Part shown: one piece after another, positions 1-6,604 of the stretch
Layout of the letters: every line of letters begins with the position of its first letter
How positions within the stretch are numbered: the first letter of the stretch is position 1
Assembly (NCBI GenBank): GCA_036497785.1
Contig: DASXIW010000295.1
Coordinates: forward strand, 1 to 15,035
DNA length: 15,035 bases
Reading direction: 5' to 3'
Origin: DASXIW01 sp036497785
Lineage (GTDB): Bacteria; Pseudomonadota; Alphaproteobacteria; Acetobacterales; Acetobacteraceae
Translations under genes and position numbers: made by a program
The notes under the pieces: generated by a model
Databases searched by the model: none
What the model saw: only the letters and a program-made list of their open reading frames with translations
Told to the model about the DNA's origin: nothing

Positions 1-101
1 ACCACTACTTTGATTCACTCGGCCTCCCCCGACTCTACGTTCCGGCCCCCGCTTAATCCGGTCGAACCGCCGTGGTACGAGACCCGTATGCCCGGTGGTG
101 T

Positions 102-136
102 GGGAGGGGCGGCGCCGAAAGGCGCCCCCCTATCCC
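102..136. other. Strong GC-rich hairpin with GAAA tetraloop in the upstream non-coding region
   Basis: Positions 111-116 (GGCGCC) pair with 121-126 around a GAAA loop at 117-120. Outside this, 106-109 (GGGG) pair with 127-130, A105 with T131, and 102-104 (GGG) with 134-136, leaving a bulged C110 and an internal AT at 132-133. No T-run follows, so it is not a classic intrinsic terminator on the + strand. From memory, the block at about 60-140 resembles the structured tail left after bacterial group II intron or reverse-transcriptase elements; I could not verify this and saw no clear domain V. The rest of 1-295 holds no gene I can support: the short open frame at 10-345 has no family resemblance and overlaps the true gene start. 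Confidence 0.35.
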
Positions 137-202
137 GATCACCCCGCCAGATCGGCCCGGGGATAGCGCTACCAAAAATACACCGCGCCCTTCAGTCTGT
201 GT

Positions 203-230
203 TTGCGGAACCGCCGTTGCATGCTAACGA
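203..230 (+). promoter_or_regulatory. Weak candidate sigma-70-like promoter of the liv operon
   Basis: TTGCGG at 203-208 and TAACGA at 225-230 are separated by 16 bases and lie 66 bases before the binding-protein ATG. The matches to the consensus are partial and the spacing is slightly short, so this is only a candidate. A promoter somewhere in 137-283 is expected because the operon's first gene starts at 296. Confidence 0.2.
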
Positions 231-295
231 TGGCCAGCGACCGAAAATTCCGCCGGCCACGGATGGCTGGAAAAGCAAAACAAAGAGGACCGTCG

Positions 296-1432
296 ATGCA
301 GATAACCCGCCGGGCGACGCTGTTATCCGCCGCCGCCGTGACTAGCTTTGCCATCATCAATCGTGCCCGCGCCGCCGACACCATCAAGATCGGCGTCTGC
401 TCGCCGCTGACTGGCCCGGCCGCCGAGGTCGGCGCGATCGAGCTCAATAGCGCGAAGCTCGCCGCCGCCGAGATCAACGCCAAAGGTGGCGTGCTCGGCA
501 AACAGGTCGAACTGATCGTCGAAGACGACCAAACCACCAACCCCGGCATCGTGCTGGCCTTCAGCCGCCTGGCGGCCAACCCTGACATGGTGGGCTTCCT
601 CGGCTCCATCCGCTCCACCCAGGTAAACGCGATGGCGCCCGATGTCGCGAAACTGGGCAAGCCCGTGATGTTCGGCGGCACCGACCCGTCGCTGACCCAT
701 AACGGCTATCGCTGGCTGTTCCGCTGCCGGCCGAACGACAGCTACTCCGCCCAGGTCATCGCCGATTTCGGCGTCAACACGCTCAAGCTGAAAAAATGGG
801 CGCTGGTCTATTCCACCGACGCCTTCGGCACCGGCGGCATGAAGGCGCTGACCGACAGCCTGGACAAGCTCGGCATCAAGCTTGCTTTGGCGCAAGGCTA
901 CACCAACCAGCAAGCGGATTTCTCGCCCGTGGTCCTGGCTGTGAAGCAGGCCGAGGCCGACGTCATGTCCAGCTATTTCACCTACGAGCCGGACAACGCC
1001 CTCTTCGCCCGCCAGCTACGCCAGCTCGGCGTGCACACGCCATGGGTCGGCTCCAACTCCATCATCTCGCCGGTCACGCGCGGCCTCGCCAAAAACGCCC
1101 TTTGGGACACGTATGGCGTCGCCGATTTCACGCCGGACGCCAACGATCAATCCAAGGCGTTCACCGCGGCATACGGCAAAGCCCATAACGGCGCGGTGCC
1201 CGATAATGGCTGGACCTATGACGGCATCAACATCCTGTGCAACGCCATCAACGACGCGAAAACCACAGACCCCGAAAAGATCCGCGCCGCCATCCTGTCC
1301 ATCAAAGGCTACAAGGGCACCGAGGGCGAATATAATTTCGACCAGAACGGCGACGGCCTGCACGGCTACAACATCGTGAAGAACGTCAAAGGCGAAGCGG
1401 TGTTCGACAAACACGTCGAAATCGCCTCTTGA
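296..1432 (+). CDS. ABC transporter substrate-binding protein, branched-chain amino acid (Liv/HAAT) type
   Basis: This 378-residue periplasmic protein should capture a small amino-acid-like ligand and deliver it to the permease encoded downstream. ATG 296 is chosen because an AGAGGA ribosome binding site (284-289) sits 6 bases before it, although the frame is open from 203. The N-terminus (QITRRATLLSAAA, then ARA before ADTIKIG) is an export signal with a twin-arginine-like RR. The mature start IKIGVCSPLTGPAAEVG, the following AINAKGGV-like segment (EINAKGGVLGKQVELIVEDD) and the type I bilobed periplasmic-binding layout are typical of LivJ/LivK (Peripla_BP_6). The exact ligand cannot be read from sequence: family members bind branched-chain amino acids, amides, urea or aromatic acids. 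It is the first gene of the operon, 30 bases before livH. The gene is intact. Confidence 0.9.
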   Translation: MQITRRATLLSAAAVTSFAIINRARAADTIKIGVCSPLTGPAAEVGAIELNSAKLAAAEINAKGGVLGKQVELIVEDDQTTNPGIVLAFSRLAANPDMVGFLGSIRSTQVNAMAPDVAKLGKPVMFGGTDPSLTHNGYRWLFRCRPNDSYSAQVIADFGVNTLKLKKWALVYSTDAFGTGGMKALTDSLDKLGIKLALAQGYTNQQADFSPVVLAVKQAEADVMSSYFTYEPDNALFARQLRQLGVHTPWVGSNSIISPVTRGLAKNALWDTYGVADFTPDANDQSKAFTAAYGKAHNGAVPDNGWTYDGINILCNAINDAKTTDPEKIRAAILSIKGYKGTEGEYNFDQNGDGLHGYNIVKNVKGEAVFDKHVEIAS

Positions 1433-1462
1433 TCCCGCGCAGCATCGGCCCGGTCCGCTGAC

Positions 1463-2338
1463 ATGGGGATTCTGCTCCAGCTTATCTTCAACGGCCTGGG
1501 CATCGGCGCGATCTATGCGCTGGTGGCCCTGGGCTTCGTGCTGCTCATCCGCGCCGCCAGCGTGGTGAATTTCGGTCAGGGCGAATTCGCCATGCTCGGC
1601 GCTTACGCCCTGGTTGTTTTCGCCACTGTCCTCGGCATCAACTATTACGTCTCCATCCTCATCGCCATCGTACTCATGGCAGCCTTTGGCGTGCTGTTCG
1701 CCGGCGCCACCTATTGGCCGCTGCGCAATCGCGGCGGCATCCCCGTGATCATCAGCACCATCGGCGCTTCGATCTTTCTGGAAAACATGGTGCTGGTGCT
1801 GTACGGCCCTGCCGCCGTGCAGATAGACGGGCTGTGGGATAACCCGGGCATCCAGGTCGGCCCCGTCTTCATGGACAGCCAATACCTGTCCATCCTGATC
1901 GTCACCGCCGTGCTGGTGCTGCTGCAATACCTTATCTTCGAAAAGACCATCCTCGGCAAAAAGCTCCAGGCCACCAGCCAGGATAAGGAAATGGCCTCCC
2001 TGCTCGGCATCCCCGTCGCCGGCATGATCCTCATCACCTTCGCCTACAGCTCGGCGATCGGCGGCATCGCCGGCATATTGGTGGCGCCGATCCTGTTCGT
2101 CTCCACGCAGATGGCCGGGTTGATCGCGCTGAAGGCCTTCGCCGCCAACATCATCGGCGGCTATGGCAGCATTCCGGGGGCGATATTGGGCGGCCTCGCG
2201 CTCGGCGTGGTGGAGACGCTGGGGGCAGCCTATATCTCGGTGCCGTATAAAGACGCTTTCGCGTTCCTGATGCTGCTGATGTTCCTGATGGTCCGCCCGC
2301 GAGGGCTGTTCGGTGAACGCATCGCGGAGAAGGCCTGA
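1463..2338 (+). CDS. livH: Branched-chain amino acid type ABC transporter permease LivH
   Basis: This 291-residue inner-membrane permease forms half of the translocation channel of the Liv-type importer. The sequence alternates hydrophobic helices with short loops. The N-terminus (LIFNGLGIGAIYALVALGF) and the VVNFGQGEFAMLGAY segment are hallmarks of LivH. The C-terminal part has the conserved FAANIIGGYGSIPGAILGG stretch, which carries the cytoplasmic coupling region that contacts the ATPases, followed by VRPRGLFGE at the end. The length is normal for the family (about 290). ATG 1463 lacks a strong ribosome binding site; translation may be coupled to the gene 30 bases upstream. Its stop is two bases before the next ATG. 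Confidence 0.92.
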   Translation: MGILLQLIFNGLGIGAIYALVALGFVLLIRAASVVNFGQGEFAMLGAYALVVFATVLGINYYVSILIAIVLMAAFGVLFAGATYWPLRNRGGIPVIISTIGASIFLENMVLVLYGPAAVQIDGLWDNPGIQVGPVFMDSQYLSILIVTAVLVLLQYLIFEKTILGKKLQATSQDKEMASLLGIPVAGMILITFAYSSAIGGIAGILVAPILFVSTQMAGLIALKAFAANIIGGYGSIPGAILGGLALGVVETLGAAYISVPYKDAFAFLMLLMFLMVRPRGLFGERIAEKA

Positions 2339-2340
2339 TC

Positions 2341-4107
2341 ATGGGTGCCCTGTCCGCCAATCCCTGGCGTGGCGTGCCGGCTTTGGCTGGCGCCATCCTG
2401 CTCGCCATCGTGCTCTGCTTCGCCGCACCCGATCAGGGCTATTTTCTCAACATCATCCTGCAGGCCTGCACCTACGCCATTGCCGTCACCGGCCTCGTCG
2501 TCGTGCTTGGCTATTGCGGCCAGATCTCCATCGCCCAGGCCGCCTTCTTCGGCATCGGCGCCTATGGCGTGGGCATCGGCTCCGTCGATTTCGGCCTCAA
2601 CTTCTTCGCAGCCCTGGCCATCGGCGTGGCCATTGCCTTCGTGCTTGGCCTCATCCTCGGCCTCGGCAGCCTGCGCCTCGGTGGCCATTACCTCGCCATG
2701 GTCACCATCAGCTTCCAGCAGATCCTCACCCAAGTCCTCACCAACTGGATCAGCTTCACCCACGGCCCGGACGGGGTGCGCAACATCCCCCGCCCGCATA
2801 TCTTCGGCCTCAGCTTCGAGAGCGGCCACGCCTATCTCGGCCTCTGCCTCGTCATCATGGCACTCACCGCCTTCACGATCTGGCGGCTGAAAGCCAGCCG
2901 GCTCGGCCGCGCCATGCAGGCGGTGCGCGACAACGAACTGGCGGCCGGCGCCAGCGGCATCGACACGTTCGGCACCAAGGTGCTGGCCTTCGGCATATCC
3001 GCCGTCCTCGGCGGCATCGGCGGCGGCCTGTTCGCCGGCAGCTTCCGCTATATCAGCCCCGACCAGTTCGGCTTCCCCGAATCCATCGTGCTGCTCACCA
3101 TGGCGCTGCTGGGCGGCGTGGAATCGCCCTTCGGCGCGCTCATCGGAACACTGCTGCTGGTGCTGCTGCCGGAATGGCTGCGCTTCCTGCGCCAGGTCTA
3201 TCTCGCCGTCTACGGTGCCGCCGTCATCCTCATCATGGTCTTCCTGCCCGATGGCCTCTGGGGCTTTGTCGACGAACGCGTCCGCCGCCGCGCCCGCCCG
3301 ATCGAACATGCCGTGCCGCCCTTGCCGCTGCTCTCGCAAACCGCGGCCCCCAGCAACGAGCTTGTGTTGGCCGTCGAGGGCCTGGCCAAGCATTTCGGCG
3401 GCCTGCGCGCGCTGGACGGCGTCGATCTCGCGGTGCGCCGGGGCAGTGTGCATGCGCTGATCGGCCCGAACGGCTCAGGCAAAAGCACCTTCATCAACGT
3501 CGTCACCGGCCTCTACCGCCCGACCGCGGGCAGAATCACCTTCGCCGGCCAGGACATCACCCATCTCCCGCCGCACAAGCGCAATCGCGCCGGTCTCGCC
3601 CGCACCTTCCAGAACATCAGGGTGTTTCGCGGCATGACCGTGCTGGAAAACGTGATGGTCGGCGCCGAACGCCGCGGCAACGACATCACCGGCCATCCCG
3701 CCGCCGTGGTCCAGCGCGCCTTGGCCGCGCTCGATTTCGTGGAGATGCGCGAGGACGCCCACCGCCTAGTCGGCACCCTGTCCTACGGCCACCAGCGATA
3801 CGTCGAAATCGCCCGCGCCCTCGCCGGCAGCCCCGAGACCCTGCTGCTGGACGAACCAGCCGCCGGCCTGAACATGACCGAGAAGGTCGAACTCGGCCAT
3901 CTCCTGCGCCGCCTCAAAGGCCACGGCCTCACCATCCTCATCATCGACCACGACATGAACCTCGTCGAACAGGTGGCCGACTACATCACCGTGCTGAATT
4001 TCGGCCGTCGCATCGCCGACGGCACGCCGCAGGACGTACTGCGCAACCCGGACGTGATCGCTGCCTATCTCGGCGAACCGCGCCATCAGGAAGAGGCCGT
4101 CGCCTGA
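2341..4107 (+). CDS. livM/livG: Fused Liv-type permease and ATPase (LivM-LivG in one polypeptide)
   Basis: This 588-residue protein joins the second membrane subunit to the first ATPase subunit. Residues 1 to about 310 are LivM-like: many hydrophobic helices, CGQISIAQAAFFGIGAYGVG, and GGHYLAMVTISFQQI, followed by GGVESPFGALIGT and a LPDGLWG end. After a linker rich in Arg and Pro, about residue 340 onward is a LivG-like ABC domain. It has Walker A GPNGSGKST (375-383), Q-loop FQNIR, signature LSYGHQR (a LivG variant of LSGGQ), Walker B TLLLDEPAAGLN and an H-loop histidine in IIDHDMN. All catalytic motifs are present. ATG 2341 follows the livH stop by two bases and the stop shares one base with livF, so translation is probably coupled. 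LivM-LivG fusions are known in proteobacteria; the unbroken frame makes an assembly artefact unlikely. Confidence 0.93.
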   Translation: MGALSANPWRGVPALAGAILLAIVLCFAAPDQGYFLNIILQACTYAIAVTGLVVVLGYCGQISIAQAAFFGIGAYGVGIGSVDFGLNFFAALAIGVAIAFVLGLILGLGSLRLGGHYLAMVTISFQQILTQVLTNWISFTHGPDGVRNIPRPHIFGLSFESGHAYLGLCLVIMALTAFTIWRLKASRLGRAMQAVRDNELAAGASGIDTFGTKVLAFGISAVLGGIGGGLFAGSFRYISPDQFGFPESIVLLTMALLGGVESPFGALIGTLLLVLLPEWLRFLRQVYLAVYGAAVILIMVFLPDGLWGFVDERVRRRARPIEHAVPPLPLLSQTAAPSNELVLAVEGLAKHFGGLRALDGVDLAVRRGSVHALIGPNGSGKSTFINVVTGLYRPTAGRITFAGQDITHLPPHKRNRAGLARTFQNIRVFRGMTVLENVMVGAERRGNDITGHPAAVVQRALAALDFVEMREDAHRLVGTLSYGHQRYVEIARALAGSPETLLLDEPAAGLNMTEKVELGHLLRRLKGHGLTILIIDHDMNLVEQVADYITVLNFGRRIADGTPQDVLRNPDVIAAYLGEPRHQEEAVA

Positions 4108-4838
4108 TGAAACTGCTCGAAATCTCCGGCCTCGTCGCACGCTACGGCGCCGCCGACGTGCTCAAAGGCCTCGACATCACCGTCGAGGAAGGCGAGATCG
4201 TCACCCTGCTCGGCAGCAATGGTGCCGGCAAAAGCACCACCTTGCGCGCCATTTCCGGCCTGGTGCCGAATGTCTCCGGCAACATCTCCTTCGCCGGCAA
4301 ACCCATCCTCGGCCTGAAACCCGAGGCCATCGTCCGCCTCGGCATTTCCCACGTGCCGGAGGGCAGGCGGATCTTCCCCGGCCTCACCGTGCGCGACAAC
4401 ATCCTGCTCGGTGGCTCCAACCGAAAAGGCGTCAGCCGCCGCACCCTGGAAGCCGACGCGGACGAAATGCTCGGCTTCTTCACCGATCTCGGCCGCCTTC
4501 AGCACGCTCTGGGCTGGACTCTCTCCGGTGGCCAGCTGCAAATGGTCGCCGTCGCGCGCGGCCTCATGGCACGCCCCCGCCTGCTGCTGCTGGACGAACC
4601 ATCCCTCGGCCTCGCCCCACTCATCGTCCAGCAGGTCTTCCGCATAGTCGCCGACATCCGCGCCCGCGGCACCACCGTCCTGCTGGTGGAACAAAACGCC
4701 CATATGGCCCTGTCGGTGGCCGATCGCGGCTACGTCCTTGAGACGGGCCACCTCCTCGTCCAAGGCGCCCCGGCCGACCTATGGAGCAACCCCCAGGTCC
4801 GCGCCGCCTATCTCGGCGGCCTCGCCGCCGCCTCGTAA
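4107..4838 (+). CDS. livF: Liv-type ABC transporter ATP-binding protein LivF
   Basis: This 243-residue protein is the second ATPase of the importer, acting in the cytoplasm with the LivG domain. Walker A is GSNGAGKST (residues 36-44), the signature is LSGGQ (139-143), Walker B is LLLLDEP (159-165), and the H-loop lies in LLVEQN. LVEQNA and SLGLAPLIV are typical of LivF. The frame is open far upstream, but ATG 4107 is chosen because it overlaps the upstream stop (TGATG), the protein then begins MKLLEISGLVARYG as LivF proteins do, and the frame upstream of it is only a shadow of the fusion gene. The length is normal for the family. It is the last recognisable transporter gene, and no convincing terminator follows. 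Confidence 0.93.
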   Translation: MKLLEISGLVARYGAADVLKGLDITVEEGEIVTLLGSNGAGKSTTLRAISGLVPNVSGNISFAGKPILGLKPEAIVRLGISHVPEGRRIFPGLTVRDNILLGGSNRKGVSRRTLEADADEMLGFFTDLGRLQHALGWTLSGGQLQMVAVARGLMARPRLLLLDEPSLGLAPLIVQQVFRIVADIRARGTTVLLVEQNAHMALSVADRGYVLETGHLLVQGAPADLWSNPQVRAAYLGGLAAAS

Positions 4839-4962
4839 CGGCCGGGATTTCGCAAGCCAGGCGCAAACCCGCCCAGGCCGCCTTGCGGCACGAACGCGAA
4901 AGCCTTGCGATATTAGAACAAAAAGACCAGGATCCCCCCCAAAAATGGGGGCGCCTCAGGTG

Positions 4963-5334
4963 ATGGAAACGAAGGATATCGACTTTCGTACATTTGCCCG
5001 CTCCGCCGGGACCGTCATCGCCTACAAGGCAGGCGACACGATTTTCCGACGCTGCGACGCCGCCGATTTCATGTGGATCGTGCTGTCCGGCTCAGTGGAG
5101 ATCGAAAGCGCGGACAGGGTGATCGAGATTGTCGGCGTGAATTTTGCGATTGGCATATTGTCGCTGATCGACGGTCTCCCCCGCAGCGCGACGGCAAGGG
5201 CCCTGGAAGATTCGGAGCTGATCCGGATCGACCCCCGCCAGTTCGCCTTCATGGTCGAAGAAATGCCGAATTTCGACTGGTACGTCATGCGCCAACTAGC
5301 CGCCCGCCTGCGCGCCACCAACGCCGCCTTGTAA
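4963..5334 (+). CDS. Small stand-alone cyclic-nucleotide-binding-domain protein
   Basis: This 123-residue protein is a single double-stranded beta-helix domain of the Crp/cNMP-binding superfamily with no helix-turn-helix, so it is not a Crp-like DNA-binding regulator. Recognisable parts are YKAGDTIF (21-28), WIVLSGSVEIE (38-48) and the phosphate-binding-cassette arginine in RSATARAL (74-81). The usual FGEL glutamate that contacts the ribose hydroxyl is missing: the segment reads FAIGILSL (61-68), so canonical cAMP/cGMP binding is doubtful. ATG 4963 is preferred because the conserved domain begins just after it, although the ribosome binding site is poor. ATG 4945 is an in-frame alternative lying in a small C5/G5 hairpin (4936-4951). 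It lies 124 bases after livF on the same strand, so co-transcription is possible. Its end overlaps the convergent methyltransferase by 39 bases. Confidence 0.8.
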   Translation: METKDIDFRTFARSAGTVIAYKAGDTIFRRCDAADFMWIVLSGSVEIESADRVIEIVGVNFAIGILSLIDGLPRSATARALEDSELIRIDPRQFAFMVEEMPNFDWYVMRQLAARLRATNAAL

Positions 5335-6174
5335 CCCCGCCGCCGCTGGCTTTCGCGCGACATAATACAGCCACCTGCTGTCTTCCGCCTTGCCGTCGCC
5401 AGCCACATCGTTGCCCGCTTCGTCCAATATCAACGCTACCTCAAAACCAGCCTGCCGCAGCAGGGCAACATTCGCGGCCGCACTGGTAAACAAAAGCACC
5501 AGCCCGCCATAATGGGCCGAGACCTGCCGTGCCACCAACTCGGTTGTTTTGGATCTGCGGTTGGCTCTGCGCGCCTGCAAATAAACTGGCAGCCCCACCA
5601 CCAGAAACATGGCATACCAGCGAATGGCGCGCGCCAGGTCCAGCACCAAGGCGCGCAGGCTGCTCGTATCCATCCCGAACGGTCTCTGGAATTGCTGCGC
5701 GAATGCAGGCCCGTAACGGTTCAGCGAGGAGAAGCAAAAACATCCGCCCGGCCGCAACACGCGAAAAATCTCAGCCAGGATCGCGATGCGATCCGCCTGA
5801 TTAACAGAGTCGATCCCATTATAGCTGAACAGAACAGCATCGAATGCGCCGTCGCCAAACGCCAGCCGCCGGGCGTCCATTTGCCGCAAATCGGCCTCAG
5901 GAAAACGAGCTCTCGCGGCTTCAACCAGCTGCGAAATATAGTCCACGCCAACGTAGTTCGGATTGATGGCGCTGAGCAACGGCGTGGTCCGCCCGCCACC
6001 AATCCCGATATCCAGCACCGCACAGCCGGGCTTGCCGAACCCCGAAGCCGCTATGGCCGCCTGTTCGCCGGCGTCGAGCCAGCCGGATGCCTTCCGATAG
6101 ACACGGCGAGACTGGGCGGTCTCGTACGCCTTGCGATTGAGATCGGAAATATCAAAGACAGGCACGTCCGCCAT
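5296..6174 (-). CDS. Class I SAM-dependent methyltransferase, substrate unknown
   Basis: This 292-residue cytoplasmic enzyme should transfer a methyl group from S-adenosylmethionine. Motif I is VLDIGIGGG (residues 53-61). The ribose-binding acidic residue is D78 in VGVD, D100 lies in QMDARRL, motif II is around FDAVLFSYNGID (111-122), and LRPGG (140-144) is the usual post-motif. This is the Methyltransf_11/25 pattern. A hydrophobic stretch (MFLVVGLPVYLQ) in the C-terminal half may help bind a lipid-like or membrane substrate, but that is a guess. ATG 6174 is chosen over GTG 6186 because GGAG sits 6 bases before it. Its 3' end overlaps the convergent cNMP-fold gene. The neighbours give no clear hint of the substrate. 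Confidence 0.85.
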   Translation of the reverse strand: MADVPVFDISDLNRKAYETAQSRRVYRKASGWLDAGEQAAIAASGFGKPGCAVLDIGIGGGRTTPLLSAINPNYVGVDYISQLVEAARARFPEADLRQMDARRLAFGDGAFDAVLFSYNGIDSVNQADRIAILAEIFRVLRPGGCFCFSSLNRYGPAFAQQFQRPFGMDTSSLRALVLDLARAIRWYAMFLVVGLPVYLQARRANRRSKTTELVARQVSAHYGGLVLLFTSAAANVALLRQAGFEVALILDEAGNDVAGDGKAEDSRWLYYVARKPAAAGLQGGVGGAQAGG

Positions 6175-6604
6175 GTCCCGCTCCACTTACTCATCTATGA
6201 CGACATCATCTCTCGCAGACTTGCTAGGCCTGGAGCGGCTCCATTTGCAGTGCCCGGCACATGGCAGACATGAAACCACGCCGGCTTTTGTCTTCCCGAT
6301 CAGTTTTATCGAGCAGCCGATTCCAGTGTCCCTGAAACTACTCTTAACTTCGGCTGCCACGCCATCGCTTAACTTCGGCTGCCACGCCATCGCTCAATTA
6401 TACATCAGCAGAACTATAACAGCGGGCAGACGCTCGGTCGAGAAACTTCGCGGCAGCGAAGGGCCCTGGGTAACGCTTGAAGCGGACCCCGGCGCTCCGC
6501 CCGGAATATTGCAAAGTCAAAATGGGACGGCATAGATCAGCGCACCCTGCCACGCTGGCGCCGCCACAGTGCCGGTTTGCCAGCCTGCCGGTTTGGAGGT
6601 CTCG
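6175..6604. other. Intergenic region between divergent methyltransferase and aspartic-protease-like genes
   Basis: These 430 bases separate two divergent genes, so both promoters should lie here. The region is less GC-rich than its surroundings in 6300-6430 and holds the exact 25-bp tandem repeat described separately. A weak promoter-like pair for the rightward gene is TTGCAA (6509-6514) and TAGATC (6533-6538) with 18 bases between. A short minus-strand open frame at 6187-6390 has no recognisable features and probably is not a gene. Confidence 0.45.
6343..6392. repeat. Exact tandem duplication of a 25-bp unit
   Basis: Positions 6343-6367 and 6368-6392 are identical, beginning CTTAACTTCGG and ending CGCCATCG. 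The duplication lies in the divergent intergenic region about 170 bases upstream of the methyltransferase start. It may be a simple replication-slippage product or a doubled binding site; the sequence does not decide between these. Confidence 0.9.

Noticed and set aside
10..345. Short open frame at the left edge
   Set aside because: No ribosome binding site or recognisable domain, it crosses a strong hairpin, and it overlaps the signal peptide of the binding protein in another frame.
2230..3453. Long minus-strand open frame opposite the LivM-LivG gene
   Set aside because: It is antisense to a confidently identified gene, is very rich in Ala/Gly/Glu/Asp/His and resembles no family; a typical high-GC shadow.
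4963..5334. Crp/Fnr-type transcription regulator
   Set aside because: Only the ligand-binding fold is present; there is no helix-turn-helix domain in 123 residues.
5512..6273. Plus-strand open frame opposite the methyltransferase
   Set aside because: The minus strand has clear methyltransferase motifs and a ribosome binding site; this frame has neither.
6187..6390. 67-codon minus-strand frame upstream of the methyltransferase
   Set aside because: It runs through the 25-bp tandem repeat, shows no domain, and stops just before the real gene's ribosome binding site.
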